A stretch of 59,882 bases of DNA, from the NCBI GenBank assembly GCA_000466585.1, contig KE993499.1:1-59882 (forward strand), in the 5' to 3' direction. Positions within the stretch are counted from its first letter, which is position 1. Each line of letters starts with the position of its first letter. Below, one piece after another: positions 17,307-26,820 of the stretch. Origin of the DNA: Clostridiales bacterium oral taxon 876 str. F0540. Lineage in GTDB: Bacteria; Bacillota; Clostridia; Clostridiales; Clostridiaceae. A program made the translations under genes and the position numbers. The notes below the pieces were generated by a model. The model was not told the DNA's origin. It worked only from the letters and a program-made list of their open reading frames with translations, and made no database searches.

Positions 17307-19748
17307 ATGAAACTTAGTAAAGAAAAATTTAAATCCGATTATAAAAGAAAATTAATGAATACCTTTGCTGAAGACATTGAAAGTGCTTCAAAACTCCATA
17401 AATATTTTGCCCTTGGTGGTTTGGTCAGAGATTACGTAACTGAAAATTGGGTTAATACAAACAAATACTACATGGAAAGCGGCGAAAAGCAGGTTTATTA
17501 TTTCTCTATGGAATTTTTGATCGGAAGACTATTGGGAAGCAATCTCTTAAATTTAGGAATAAGACAGTTATGCTCAGAAGGTCTTAAAGAACTTGGCATC
17601 GACCTTAGTGAGCTGGAAGATGTAGAAAATGATGCCGGACTTGGTAACGGAGGTCTTGGAAGACTTGCAGCTTGTTTCTTAGACTCTATGGCTTCTATAG
17701 GAGTTCCCGGTCACGGCTGCGGTATTAGATACAAATATGGGCTGTTTGAACAAAAAATAGTTGACGGCTATCAGGTTGAAATACCTGACTACTGGCTCAG
17801 AGATGGAAATGTATGGGAAATAAAAAAAGAAAATAAAGCCGTTGAGGTACGCTTTGGAGGGACCATACGAGCTACTTATGAAACAGGAAGACTTTCCTTT
17901 ATTCATGAAAATTATGAACCGGTTCGCGCCGTTCCCTATGATACTCCTGTAGTGGGCTATGATAATAATATGATTAATACCTTAAGATTATGGAGTGCAG
18001 AACCTGTTGACTATGAATTTGACTTTTCTACCTTCAGCCGCGGTGATTACCTTAAAGCAGCTGCATACAGAACCTCAGTAGAATCAATATCACAGGTATT
18101 ATATCCTGATGACAGCAACCATGAAGGAAGGCTTCTAAGACTTAAGCAGCAATATTTCTTTGTAAGTGCAGGACTTCAAAGTATAGTGAGAAGCTATAAG
18201 AGATCAGGTTTTCCAATAAATGAATTTCACAAACATACAGCAATTCACATAAATGATACCCACCCCTCTGTTGCTGTAGCAGAGCTTATGAGAATACTCG
18301 TAGATATAGAAGAATTATCTTGGGAAGAAGCTTGGCATATAACTACTAATACAATGGCTTATACTAACCATACAATACTTTCTGAGGCTCTTGAAAAATG
18401 GCCTATTGATATGTTTAAGAATCTTCTTCCCAGAATTTATATGATAATTGAAGAAATAAATAAACGTTTCTGTGATGAACTGTCTCACAAATATCCCGGA
18501 CAATGGGGAAAAATAAACAGTATGTCTATAATTAATGATGGGGTTATTAAGATGGCCTACCTTGCTATTGTAGGAAGTCATTCGGTCAATGGGGTTGCAA
18601 AGCTTCATACCGAGATATTAAAAAATCAGGAGCTTAATAACTTTTATCTAATATTCCCCGAAAAATTTAATAATAAGACTAATGGAATAACTCACAGAAG
18701 GTGGCTTTTAAAATCAAATCCAGAGCTCTGTGAAGCTATAACCAGTGCTATAGGCACAAGCTGGATTAAAGAACCCAAAGAATTAGTAAAGCTTGAAAGC
18801 TTGAAAGCTGATATAATTTTTCAAGATAAGATATCCGCAATAAAGAATGAGAATAAACTTCAGTTTTCGAATATGATTAAAGGTAAGTACGGAATTGACA
18901 TTAATCCAAACTCAATTTTTGATGTTCAGGTTAAAAGACTCCATGCTTATAAAAGGCAAATGCTTAATATTCTTCATATAATGTATTTATATAATAAACT
19001 CAAAGAAACTCCTGATTTAGACATTGTTCCAAGAACCTTCTTCTTTGGGGCTAAAGCATCACCAAGCTATCGCCTTGCAAAGCAGACCATTAAGCTTATA
19101 AATGCTGTAGCAAATAAAGTAAATAACGATCAAAGCATTAACGGAAAGTTAAAAGTTATTTTTCTTGAAAACTATAGTGTATCTCTGGCAGAAAGAATTA
19201 TCCCCTGCGCTGATGTAAGCGAGCAGATATCCACTGCTTCAAAGGAAGCCTCAGGAACTGGAAATATGAAATTTATGATGAATGGTGCTGTAACTGTTGC
19301 CACTCTTGATGGGGCTAATGTTGAAATGAAGGATGCAGTTGGTGATGAAAATATAGTTATATTTGGTCTTAAGGCAAATGAAGTAATAAGCTATAACAAA
19401 TACGGCGGCTACTCTGCCTTTGATATTTACAATAACGATATGCGAGTAAAAAAAATACTAGATGAATTAGTAGATGGATCTCTAGGAGTATCAAAAGATG
19501 AATTTAGAAATATACATGATTCTCTTTTACTGTTCAATGACGAGTACTTTGTTCTTAAGGATTTTGATGCTTATGTTAAGGCTCAGGAAAAGATTGATAC
19601 TTTGTACAAGAATAAATCAAAATGGAATGAAATGTGTATAATGAATATTGCTCACTCTGGTATTTTTTCCAGTGACAATACTATTAAAGAATATTCAAAG
19701 GATATTTGGGGTACTAGAGAATTAAAATTTGTGCCTGTTATTGATTAG
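17307..19748 (+). CDS. glgP: Glycogen phosphorylase GlgP
   Basis: Breaks alpha-1,4 links in glycogen with phosphate to give glucose-1-phosphate; GT35 family, 813 residues, PLP-dependent. YYFSMEFLIGR near the N-terminus, NDAGLGNGGLGRLAACFLDS, THPSVAVAELMR and the PLP-lysine segment EASGTGNMKFMMNGA are all intact. The ATG at 17307 lies seven bases after AAGGAG; an upstream in-frame ATG (17250) has no site. As the last gene of the cluster it provides the breakdown arm opposite GlgB/C/D/A, so this operon can both build and use the reserve, as in many sporulating clostridia. Confidence 0.97.
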   Translation: MKLSKEKFKSDYKRKLMNTFAEDIESASKLHKYFALGGLVRDYVTENWVNTNKYYMESGEKQVYYFSMEFLIGRLLGSNLLNLGIRQLCSEGLKELGIDLSELEDVENDAGLGNGGLGRLAACFLDSMASIGVPGHGCGIRYKYGLFEQKIVDGYQVEIPDYWLRDGNVWEIKKENKAVEVRFGGTIRATYETGRLSFIHENYEPVRAVPYDTPVVGYDNNMINTLRLWSAEPVDYEFDFSTFSRGDYLKAAAYRTSVESISQVLYPDDSNHEGRLLRLKQQYFFVSAGLQSIVRSYKRSGFPINEFHKHTAIHINDTHPSVAVAELMRILVDIEELSWEEAWHITTNTMAYTNHTILSEALEKWPIDMFKNLLPRIYMIIEEINKRFCDELSHKYPGQWGKINSMSIINDGVIKMAYLAIVGSHSVNGVAKLHTEILKNQELNNFYLIFPEKFNNKTNGITHRRWLLKSNPELCEAITSAIGTSWIKEPKELVKLESLKADIIFQDKISAIKNENKLQFSNMIKGKYGIDINPNSIFDVQVKRLHAYKRQMLNILHIMYLYNKLKETPDLDIVPRTFFFGAKASPSYRLAKQTIKLINAVANKVNNDQSINGKLKVIFLENYSVSLAERIIPCADVSEQISTASKEASGTGNMKFMMNGAVTVATLDGANVEMKDAVGDENIVIFGLKANEVISYNKYGGYSAFDIYNNDMRVKKILDELVDGSLGVSKDEFRNIHDSLLLFNDEYFVLKDFDAYVKAQEKIDTLYKNKSKWNEMCIMNIAHSGIFSSDNTIKEYSKDIWGTRELKFVPVID

Positions 19749-19758
19749 TGGTACTTTC

Positions 19759-19796
19759 AACGCATGGACTATTTATCTTATCCATGCGTTTTTTAT
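19759..19796 (+). terminator. Terminator of the glycogen operon
   Basis: AACGCATGGA (19759-19768) pairs with TCCATGCGTT (19781-19790), loop 12 nt, followed directly by a T-run. It begins 11 bp after the glgP stop codon. Confidence 0.9.
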
Positions 19797-19870
19797 TCAA
19801 CTTATATATATTTTATGATAATATGAAAGCATAGGTATTTATTTAAATATGACAATTGGAGGGGGAGCTT

Positions 19871-20839
19871 ATGAAGAATAAAATTAAAATATTACTAATC
19901 TTAAGCTTAGCTATTTCTACTGTTATTTCAGGCTGCAGCACAAAAACAAAACAAGCAGTTGCGGCAAATAATACAGCTGCAAATTCAAATATTAGTCAAC
20001 CCAGTAATAACGAGAACTTAAATTCAGAGAATAATTTACCGAAATCGTCTGATGATAACACTGCTAAAAACAGCTCTGCTGACAATATATCTCCACAACC
20101 TGATACTAAGCCTAAGCCTTTAACACCTGTTAACGTCTCAAATCCTTCATCACTTGATACCAAAAGAATAGGCTGGTCCTGGTCTTACTCGCCTAAAAGC
20201 AGTGCTTCTTTATTATCAAAATACCATGGCTATGCTTTTGGCGATACCTCTAAGAAAATCATTTATCTTACCTTTGATGAAGGCTATGAGTATGGTTATA
20301 CTCCAAGCATTTTAGATACGTTGAAGGCAAATAATGTTCATGCAGCCTTTTTTGTAACAGCTCCATATATTGCCGGTTCTTTTAAAGGTGTTAAAAACTC
20401 AGACCTCTTGAAAAGAATGTCAAGCGAAGGACATGTAATAGGAAATCATTCAGTACATCATAAATCTATGCCTGATTTTACTGATGAGAATACTTTCAAT
20501 GCAGAGCTTACTGGTGTTGAGGCAGCTGCTGCAAAAGTTCCAGGCGTAAAAATATCTAAAAACTTCAGGCCGCCTATGGGTGATTTCAGCGAATTATCTT
20601 TATACTACACACAAAAACTCGGCTATAAAACTATATTTTTCTCTCTTGCCTACAAGGACTATGACGTAAATAATCAGCCAGACCCTGAAAAATCTAAAGA
20701 GTTTTTGCTAAACTCAACCAAACCGGGCATGATATGTCTTCTTCATGCAGAGTCAAAAACAAATGCCACAATTTTGGACAGCCTGCTAAAGGAATGGAAA
20801 AAACAAGGCTATGAGTTTAGAAGTCTAGATGAGTTATAA
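19871..20839 (+). CDS. pdaA: Polysaccharide deacetylase lipoprotein, PdaA-like (muramic delta-lactam pathway)
   Basis: A 322-residue exported carbohydrate esterase (CE4). The signal peptide ends in a lipobox, VISGC (cysteine near residue 22), so it should be a lipoprotein on the outer face of the membrane. A Ser/Asn/Lys-rich linker follows. The catalytic domain opens with GWSWSY and has TFDEGYEYGYT (metal-binding Asp), GNHSVHHKSMP (metal-binding His residues) and RPPMG. The TFDEGYE form and the segment YKTIFFSLAYKDYDV fit the PdaA subgroup, which deacetylates N-acetylmuramic acid on the way to the spore-cortex delta-lactam. An in-frame TTG at 19856 overlaps the GGAGGGGGAG site, so the ATG at 19871 is the start. 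Single gene between two terminators. Confidence 0.88.
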   Translation: MKNKIKILLILSLAISTVISGCSTKTKQAVAANNTAANSNISQPSNNENLNSENNLPKSSDDNTAKNSSADNISPQPDTKPKPLTPVNVSNPSSLDTKRIGWSWSYSPKSSASLLSKYHGYAFGDTSKKIIYLTFDEGYEYGYTPSILDTLKANNVHAAFFVTAPYIAGSFKGVKNSDLLKRMSSEGHVIGNHSVHHKSMPDFTDENTFNAELTGVEAAAAKVPGVKISKNFRPPMGDFSELSLYYTQKLGYKTIFFSLAYKDYDVNNQPDPEKSKEFLLNSTKPGMICLLHAESKTNATILDSLLKEWKKQGYEFRSLDEL

Positions 20840-20842
20840 TAT

Positions 20843-20914
20843 AAAAGGCTGTGTGCTGCAAAATATCTAAATAATACCCTAGATTTAGATATTTGGCAGC
20901 ATACAGCCTTTTTT
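20843..20914. terminator. Bidirectional terminator
   Basis: A long imperfect hairpin: AAAAGGCTGT...TGCTGC...AAATATCTAAAT (20843-20872) pairs with ATTTAGATATTT...GCAGCA...ACAGCCTTTTTT (20883-20914). It lies between the convergent pdaA-like gene and the small hypothetical gene and has T-rich ends on both strands. Confidence 0.85.
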
Positions 20915-20926
20915 GCATATCTTAAT

Positions 20927-21109
20927 TTATTTTGTTGTAATTTTATTTATCTTGCTTTCTTCTATAAGCTCGCTCTTGCTAAAGCCTTTTCTGAAATATC
21001 TTATTTGTTTGTATTTAGTACTGTTCATTTCAAAATCCAGTACATCTACCCTGTCACCAGTGTAAACAACCGGTTCTTTTTCGCCTTTAAAGAATATTTG
21101 AACTTCCAT
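20927..21109 (-). CDS. Small hypothetical protein
   Basis: A 60-residue protein of unknown function beginning MEVQIFFKGEKEPVVYTGDRVD. It looks like a small beta-rich domain with a basic C-terminal half (KYKQIRYFRKGF, then KINKITTK). The ATG at 21109 follows AAGGAG, with about ten bases between; a longer frame extends to 21142 but would overlap the S1-domain gene and has no better site. It is 22 bp downstream of the S1-domain gene and probably shares its transcript. I do not recognise the family. Confidence 0.65.
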   Translation of the reverse strand: MEVQIFFKGEKEPVVYTGDRVDVLDFEMNSTKYKQIRYFRKGFSKSELIEESKINKITTK

Positions 21110-21131
21110 ACAGCTGTCGCTCCTTAAGGTA

Positions 21132-22313
21132 TTATTCTTCAAATTTAAAGTCCTTAAATTTATCCTTTAGAAGATCTCCCAAAGTTAAGCCTTCAGATTT
21201 GTCTCCCAAGAAGTCTTTGATTTCTTCTCTTTCCTCTGTATTTTTGGCTTCTTTAATACTTAAACTCATTTTTTGATTTCTAGTATCTATTTCTAATACT
21301 TTAACCTTTACTTTATCGCCGACATTTAAAACTGCGGATGGCTTTGATACTCTTTCCTCTGCGATTTGCGATGTATGTACAAGCCCTTCAATTCCTTCTG
21401 CAACTTCAACAAAAGCACCGAAATCAGTAAGCCTTACAACTGTTCCTTCAACAATGTCATTTGTCTTAAAGTCTGAAGCGGTTTTATTCCAAGGATTTTC
21501 AGAAACCTCTTTAAGTCCTAAAGAAATTCTTCCTTTAGCCTTATCAAAATCAATTACATAAACCTCTACTTTATCTCCTACTGAAACAACCTCTGATGGA
21601 TCTAAAATTCTCTTCCAGGAAAGATCCTGATTATGTATTAATCCATCTACTCCGCCTAAGTCAACGAAAGCACCAAACTTAGCAAGTCTTGTAACTCTGC
21701 CTGTTCTTCTTTCCCCCTTCTTAAGTGAAGCCCATACCTCATCCTTCTTAATTTCAGCTTCTTCTTTTTCAACTTCCTTTCTTGAAAGAACAACCTTTTT
21801 CTTATCCTTATCAAGCTCGATAACTTTTACTACTAAATTCTTTCCTACAAAACTCTTTAAATCTTCAACATATTTTAAGGAAAGCTGTGATGCAGGAATA
21901 AATGCTCTAACACCTTTTACATTCGCAGTAACTCCGCCTTTAACCGCTTCGTTGACCTTAACTTCTATAGTTTTTCCTTCTTTTAAAGATTCCTCAAACT
22001 CATCCCAAACTTTATGCTCTTCAGCTTTGATTTTTGATAAAGCAACATTGCCTTCACCATCATTAACCTGAAGTATATACACGTATATTTCATCTCCGGG
22101 TTTTACAATATCCTTAGGGTTTACCGCTTCATCATAGCTTAACTCCTCCCTAGATATAACTCCATCAGCCATGTATCCTATATTAACAAAAACTGAATCG
22201 TTTGAAGCTGATATAACAGTCCCCTTTACCACATCTCCGGCATTTATTCTTTTCAGGCTGCCTTCTAAGGCTGCCATCATTTCTTCCATAGAACCTTCTT
22301 CATAGTTACTCAT
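21132..22313 (-). CDS. rpsA: S1 RNA-binding domain protein, ribosomal protein S1 homologue
   Basis: A 393-residue protein with four S1 (OB-fold) RNA-binding domains, about residues 20-90, 105-170, 190-260 and 275-345. Each shows the G-x-V...GAFV(D/E)...G(L/I)(V/I)H pattern, best seen in KFGAFVDLGGVDGLIH and DFGAFVEVAEGIEGLVH. Low-GC Gram-positives carry such shortened S1 homologues (YpfD type), which bind mRNA and may help translation; they are not proven to be true ribosomal S1 in all species. A strong AAAGGAGAG precedes the ATG. The small hypothetical gene follows on the same strand. Confidence 0.9.
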   Translation of the reverse strand: MSNYEEGSMEEMMAALEGSLKRINAGDVVKGTVISASNDSVFVNIGYMADGVISREELSYDEAVNPKDIVKPGDEIYVYILQVNDGEGNVALSKIKAEEHKVWDEFEESLKEGKTIEVKVNEAVKGGVTANVKGVRAFIPASQLSLKYVEDLKSFVGKNLVVKVIELDKDKKKVVLSRKEVEKEEAEIKKDEVWASLKKGERRTGRVTRLAKFGAFVDLGGVDGLIHNQDLSWKRILDPSEVVSVGDKVEVYVIDFDKAKGRISLGLKEVSENPWNKTASDFKTNDIVEGTVVRLTDFGAFVEVAEGIEGLVHTSQIAEERVSKPSAVLNVGDKVKVKVLEIDTRNQKMSLSIKEAKNTEEREEIKDFLGDKSEGLTLGDLLKDKFKDFKFEE

Positions 22314-22423
22314 CGAAATCTCTCCTTTATGTTATAATGTTAACTTTATTCTAATAATACCATTTTATCATATGCGTATAATTTTTTACATAACTTAAGA
22401 TTTATAATATCATTTTGCTTATC

Positions 22424-23362
22424 TTATGCATTTTCATACATTTTATATCCTTTATTGCCTGAAACGTTTCTCTTTGGCATACTCCAAACTACTAGTATTC
22501 CAATTGCAATTACAATAGTTGTAAGAATTCCTGCTTCAGGTCCAAAAGCTCCTCCGGTTAATATGTTATCTTTTAGTACATTTATATTATATATACCATG
22601 TGCTTCATTTCCGCTTACAGCAAAACCAAATACATTTCCTTGAAAATAGTTCCAGGTTATATGATAACCAATGGGCATCCATAGATTATTAGTCTTTACA
22701 AACATATATCCAAAAAGAATTCCTACAAAAACTATATTGATAAGACCTAGAGCTTTTACATTTGGATTTAATAAGTGAAGCGCTGAAAACATTAATGAGG
22801 ATATAAGTATTGACAGCCAAGGCCTCTTCATTTGGTTTAATGCAGTGATTGAATATCCTCTTGAAAGAAGCTCTTCCTTAAAACCAACTAAAATAAACAA
22901 ACCTATTCCCCAACAGGTGTATGAAGAAAATTTGGGAGACCCTAAGGAGTTCTGAAGTGATATATTTTTAGTTAATAAAAGCACTATAAAAATCGCAGTA
23001 AATGAAATGGCTCCAAATAAAAGTCCGGCCCCAAAATCCTTAAAATCAATTCCTATTGATGTAAGCCCGATGTTTCTAAAGCTTTTCTTATCTACTGCTT
23101 TAAGCATAATAATCAATGCTATTATAAATCCTGCTGCATCAATAAACTGACTTAAAAATAGCCCTCCAGCTGAATTTTTAATGAAGTTATTAATAGAGTC
23201 GTTCAAACTTGATAAATCAGTACCCTTCATAAAAATTACTCCTAATACCATACCAAGAATAATTTGAAGTACGAAAGAAATACCAATGTATAAAGCCATG
23301 ATGGAAACAAGCTTCCATCCAGATCTCAACTCATTATTATTATTTTTGAATATCTTTGCCAT
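22424..23362 (-). CDS. CPBP family intramembrane metalloprotease
   Basis: A 312-residue membrane protein with about eight hydrophobic segments and the three conserved motifs of the CPBP (CAAX protease and bacteriocin-processing, Abi) family: KEELLSRGY (EExxxR), FSALHL (FxxxH) and HITWNYFQG. These make up the membrane-embedded glutamate/histidine metal site. Members cleave membrane-bound peptides or serve in bacteriocin immunity; the substrate here is unknown. An in-frame ATG at 23395 exists, but GGGGGG lies six bases before the ATG at 23362. It stands alone on the minus strand and has an unusual length of C-terminal hydrophobic tail ending MPKRNVSGNKG. Confidence 0.88.
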   Translation of the reverse strand: MAKIFKNNNNELRSGWKLVSIMALYIGISFVLQIILGMVLGVIFMKGTDLSSLNDSINNFIKNSAGGLFLSQFIDAAGFIIALIIMLKAVDKKSFRNIGLTSIGIDFKDFGAGLLFGAISFTAIFIVLLLTKNISLQNSLGSPKFSSYTCWGIGLFILVGFKEELLSRGYSITALNQMKRPWLSILISSLMFSALHLLNPNVKALGLINIVFVGILFGYMFVKTNNLWMPIGYHITWNYFQGNVFGFAVSGNEAHGIYNINVLKDNILTGGAFGPEAGILTTIVIAIGILVVWSMPKRNVSGNKGYKMYENA

Positions 23363-23620
23363 TATTATCCCCCCTATGTAATTAATAGATGACAATACTT
23401 ATTTTACAATATTTACATGTAAAAATAAAGCAATAGTTATAGATTAGAATAAGCAAAGCTAGCTTAAAAATACCAAAACCTGTAAACTCCTATTTTTTTG
23501 TCTGTAAAATATTTGTACTTTAAGGTGTACTATGGATAATAATTTTTCTTTAATAAATCTGTTATTAATGCTAGAATATAGATAATTAGTGGTTTTAAAA
23601 CCATATAAGGAGGAATTTAC

Positions 23621-24865
23621 ATGGAGAACTTTAAAGAAAATCTTGAAAAATATGCGGAACTGGCTGTTAAGGTAGGTATCAACATACAAAAGGGTCAGAC
23701 ACTCGTTATTAATGCTCCTCTTCCAGCTGCTGAATTTGTTAGGGCAGCTGCAAAAAAAGCTTATGAAGCAGGTGCTAAAAATGTTCATGTTGAATGGGCA
23801 GATGAAGAAGTTACAAGAATAAAATATTTGAATGCTCCAGATGAGGCTTTTTCTGAATATCCTATGTGGAGAGCACAAGGACTTGAGGAAATGGCTAAGG
23901 AAGGAGCTGGCTTTTTAAGCATTTCTGCTTCAAATCCTGATCTTTTAAAGGGTGTTGATCCAGAAAGAATATCTATTGCTAATAAAACAGCATCAAAAGC
24001 ATTAGACGGCTATAGAAGCTATGTTATGGCAGACAAGGCTGCTTGGTGTGTTATATCAGTTCCTACAAAGGAATGGGCGGCTAAGGTATTTCCTGATGCA
24101 TATGCTGAAAAAAGCGTAGAAAAGCTTTGGGAAAACATATTTAAAGCTACAAGAGTAGACAGAGAAAATCCTGTTGATGCTTGGAGAGAGCATACTAACA
24201 ATTTAAATTCCAAACTTGATTATTTAAACAGCAAGAAGTTTAAGAAGCTTCATTATAAATCTCCAGTTACTGATTTAACTGTTGAGCTTCCTGAAAAACA
24301 TCTTTGGGCCGGCGGAGGTTCAAATGTTGAAGGCGGTAAATATGAGGGTACATATTTTGTAGCAAATATGCCTACAGAAGAAGTATTTACAATGCCAAAG
24401 AGAGATGGAGTTAACGGTACAGTTAGAAGCACAAAGCCTCTTAACTACAGCGGTAATTTAATAGATAACTTTACTCTTAAATTTGAAAACGGAAAGATAG
24501 TAGACTTCTCAGCAGAGCAAGGCTATGAAACCTTGAAAAAGCTTATCGAAACTGATGAAGGTTCACATTTTCTTGGAGAAGTTGCACTAGTTCCTCACGA
24601 CTCTCCAATTTCAAATACAAATATTATATTCTTCAATACATTATTTGATGAGAATGCTTCCTGTCACTTTGCTTTAGGAAAGGCTTATCCTACTAACCTC
24701 GAAGGCGGCGCTTCTATGAGTGAAGAGGAATTAACTAAAAATGGAGCTAATACAAGCTTAACTCACGTAGACTTTATGGTTGGTTCACCAGACTTAAATA
24801 TTGACGGTGAAACAGCTGATGGAAAATTAGAGCCTATATTCAGAAATGGAAATTGGGCATTTTAG
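23621..24865 (+). CDS. ampS: Aminopeptidase, M29 family (AmpS-like)
   Basis: A 414-residue cytoplasmic metallo-aminopeptidase of the M29 (thermophilic aminopeptidase) family, which removes N-terminal residues from peptides. Conserved stretches include the N-terminal KGQTLVINAP and HVEWADEEVTR, the central GTYFVANMPTEEVFTMPKRDGVNG, and the metal-site region FLGEVALVPHDSPIS followed by ENASCHFALGKAYP. The length is typical. AAGGAGGAATTTAC gives a strong start. It is a single gene; a terminator shared with the convergent rtcB gene follows it. Confidence 0.95.
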   Translation: MENFKENLEKYAELAVKVGINIQKGQTLVINAPLPAAEFVRAAAKKAYEAGAKNVHVEWADEEVTRIKYLNAPDEAFSEYPMWRAQGLEEMAKEGAGFLSISASNPDLLKGVDPERISIANKTASKALDGYRSYVMADKAAWCVISVPTKEWAAKVFPDAYAEKSVEKLWENIFKATRVDRENPVDAWREHTNNLNSKLDYLNSKKFKKLHYKSPVTDLTVELPEKHLWAGGGSNVEGGKYEGTYFVANMPTEEVFTMPKRDGVNGTVRSTKPLNYSGNLIDNFTLKFENGKIVDFSAEQGYETLKKLIETDEGSHFLGEVALVPHDSPISNTNIIFFNTLFDENASCHFALGKAYPTNLEGGASMSEEELTKNGANTSLTHVDFMVGSPDLNIDGETADGKLEPIFRNGNWAF

Positions 24866-24899
24866 TTAATTTAGAATGTAATATGTAGAATTGATAGCA

Positions 24900-24921
24900 G
24901 AAAGTCCCTTGCGGGACTTTC
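24900..24921. terminator. Terminator between convergent genes
   Basis: GAAAGTCCC (24900-24908) and GGGACTTTC (24913-24921) form a perfect 9-bp stem with loop TTGC. It lies 6 bp from the rtcB stop and 35 bp from the aminopeptidase stop. Flanking T-runs are short. Confidence 0.7.
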
Positions 24922-24927
24922 TTGCAT

Positions 24928-26025
24928 TTAAACCTTATAAGTAATCAATGGATTCAAACTCGCCACAAGCTTTATCATTTTTTCATTAAGCATATCTTCA
25001 ACTACTTTTTCTATGCTCTTGTAAGCCTCAGGAGCCTCTTCATAAACTACATTTTTATCTTTACAAATTAAAGTACTTGCTAGTTTTCTTTCCCTTAGTA
25101 CTTTATCTTCATAAACATGCTGAAGTCTTTTCTTACAGTCAAACCTAGGCCATCTTCGTCCTGCTCCATGAGAAACTGAATAGCAGTAATCATATAGACC
25201 TTCTTCAGGTTTTATTATATAAGATTTAGTGCTTCTGGTGCCTGCAATGACTATATAGCCAACATCCGAAGGAGCTGCACCCTTTCTGTGAATATATATG
25301 GTTCCGTCATCAATCTCCTTTTTTGTTATAGAGTTATGCACGCTTTCTAAAAGTTTTTTATCATCCTTACCGCCAACAGTATCCAAAAGTCTAAAGGCTA
25401 TAAGTTCCCTGTTTAATCTTGCATATTCCAATGCCTTTTGATGTTCTTCCCAATATTCCTTAAAAGCCTCGCTGTCAGTTTTTAAACCCTTCTGACAGGA
25501 ATGCTTTCTAATGCAGTCCTGGAGAATATATTCTCCATACCCTCTAGAGCCGCTGTGTACCAAAAGGTAAACACTGCTCTTTTCCATACCGATTTCTTCA
25601 AAGGCTTTTTCATCAAAAACCTCTGAAACCTCTTGAAATTCAGCAAAGTGATTTCCTGAACCTATAGTTCCTAAAGACTCCTTAAAAGGCAGATCTATAT
25701 TTTCTATTTTTTCACATATGTCTATATTTTCTAGACCTCCCAGCCTAAAAAGCTTTCCAAACATTTTATCAAATTTAAATTTTCCTCTTTTTATTCCCGT
25801 TGAAAACAAAGCCATGCCACAGCCGATGTCGCTGCCTATAATATGAGGATAAATTATATCCTTTGTAATATAAGCTGCACCAACAGGCGTCTTTCTTACA
25901 TGTAAATCTGGAAGTCCTACAGCTTTTATTATTCCATCAAGTTCGGCTGTTTTTTCAAGCTGGTCAATTGCAGCAGTTTCTATCCATGACTTTTCGCTCT
26001 TTACCACTTTGACTTTATTATTCAT
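24928..26025 (-). CDS. rtcB: RtcB-family RNA ligase (short subfamily)
   Basis: A 365-residue homologue of the tRNA/RNA ligase RtcB, which joins a 2',3'-cyclic phosphate or 3'-phosphate end to a 5'-OH using GTP and Mn2+. The metal-site cysteine is in GSDIGCGM, GSGNHFAEFQ gives the metal-binding Asn-His pair, VHSGSRGYG another ligand segment, and SVSHGAGR holds the histidine that is guanylylated. It is shorter than the roughly 400-480 residue classical RtcB and looks like the subfamily often found beside the rescue factor PrfH. No prfH or archease gene is adjacent here. The ATG at 26025 has AAAGGAGAG five bases upstream; a frame extending to 26073 has none. Confidence 0.92.
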   Translation of the reverse strand: MNNKVKVVKSEKSWIETAAIDQLEKTAELDGIIKAVGLPDLHVRKTPVGAAYITKDIIYPHIIGSDIGCGMALFSTGIKRGKFKFDKMFGKLFRLGGLENIDICEKIENIDLPFKESLGTIGSGNHFAEFQEVSEVFDEKAFEEIGMEKSSVYLLVHSGSRGYGEYILQDCIRKHSCQKGLKTDSEAFKEYWEEHQKALEYARLNRELIAFRLLDTVGGKDDKKLLESVHNSITKKEIDDGTIYIHRKGAAPSDVGYIVIAGTRSTKSYIIKPEEGLYDYCYSVSHGAGRRWPRFDCKKRLQHVYEDKVLRERKLASTLICKDKNVVYEEAPEAYKSIEKVVEDMLNEKMIKLVASLNPLITYKV

Positions 26026-26362
26026 ATTCTCTCCTTTAAAAACAAATATTTTAAGGACTATGTGAGAGAACATGCTAAGATACTCTTATAATCTTTTATA
26101 TTCCCTCACCAAAATATTTCTTAATAACATTATAACCACAACCTTTCAAAGTTAATTATTTTTAATTTTAATTGCCATTAATGAATACAAAATATAATAA
26201 ATATCTATATATGCTTATTTCTAAATTACAAATTAATAATATATTTTTTGAATATTTTAAATAATTTTAAAACAACTTTAATTTATAACCATTTTATGTT
26301 AGTATATTTGTAACAGTAGACTTTTATATAAGTTGTTACCAATAAAACATGGAGGTGATTTT
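26026..26362. other. AT-rich divergent intergenic region
   Basis: A 337-bp, strongly AT-rich gap between rtcB and the small membrane protein gene. It must hold both promoters, but I see no -35/-10 pair on either strand that stands out from the base composition, and no hairpin or repeat. Confidence 0.4.
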
Positions 26363-26779
26363 TTGTTAACTGCTTTAGCTATTCTTTCTATCCTTTTAGC
26401 AGCACTGTCTACAGTTTTAATTGTAAAAAACTTTTTAATAACTGTAAATACCAGCAGCAAAACTTCAATTAATATTATGCTTATAATATTACTGATTGCC
26501 TCGTTAGTCTGTGCCTTAGGCGGAGCATACGGCGGAATTGTAATACCACAAGCTATTGCTGAATTTAATGCACAAAAATCCGGTTTAACTAATGAAATAA
26601 TAGCAGAATATCTTATTAATATTAAGCGTTACACTAGCGAGACAATTATTTTCACTGTTTTGGGATATGTATTTTTCGGAATATCATTTTTATTATTAAA
26701 TAAGATAAAGAAAGAAAAAACAGAAGAACATACTAAGGTGAAAACCTGGAACTGGGATAAAATAAATAATAAATCATAA
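26363..26779 (+). CDS. Small membrane protein of unknown function
   Basis: A 138-residue protein with three clear hydrophobic helices (residues about 2-22, 36-60 and 92-112) and a short charged tail ending KTWNWDKINNKS. The first helix has no lysine before it. A loop GGAYGGIVIPQAIAEFNAQKSG links helices 2 and 3. I do not recognise the family. The start is the TTG at 26363, six bases from a perfect GGAGGTGA; an in-frame TTG at 26333 lacks a site. A single gene, ending at a terminator shared with the convergent chemoreceptor gene. Confidence 0.75.
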   Translation: MLTALAILSILLAALSTVLIVKNFLITVNTSSKTSINIMLIILLIASLVCALGGAYGGIVIPQAIAEFNAQKSGLTNEIIAEYLINIKRYTSETIIFTVLGYVFFGISFLLLNKIKKEKTEEHTKVKTWNWDKINNKS

Positions 26780-26820
26780 AAGACCGGCACATAAAACTGT
26801 GCTGGTCTTCTAGTTTATTT
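26780..26820. terminator. Bidirectional terminator
   Basis: AAGACCGGCACA (26780-26791) pairs with TGTGCTGGTCTT (26798-26809), 12 bp with one G-T, loop 6 nt. T-rich sequence follows on the plus strand, and the stop of the convergent chemoreceptor gene is five bases away. Confidence 0.85.

Noticed and set aside
23459..23878. 139-codon minus-strand reading frame
   Set aside because: It overlaps the start of the M29 aminopeptidase on the other strand, is Phe/Ser/Cys-rich in the manner of antisense frames and lacks an RBS.
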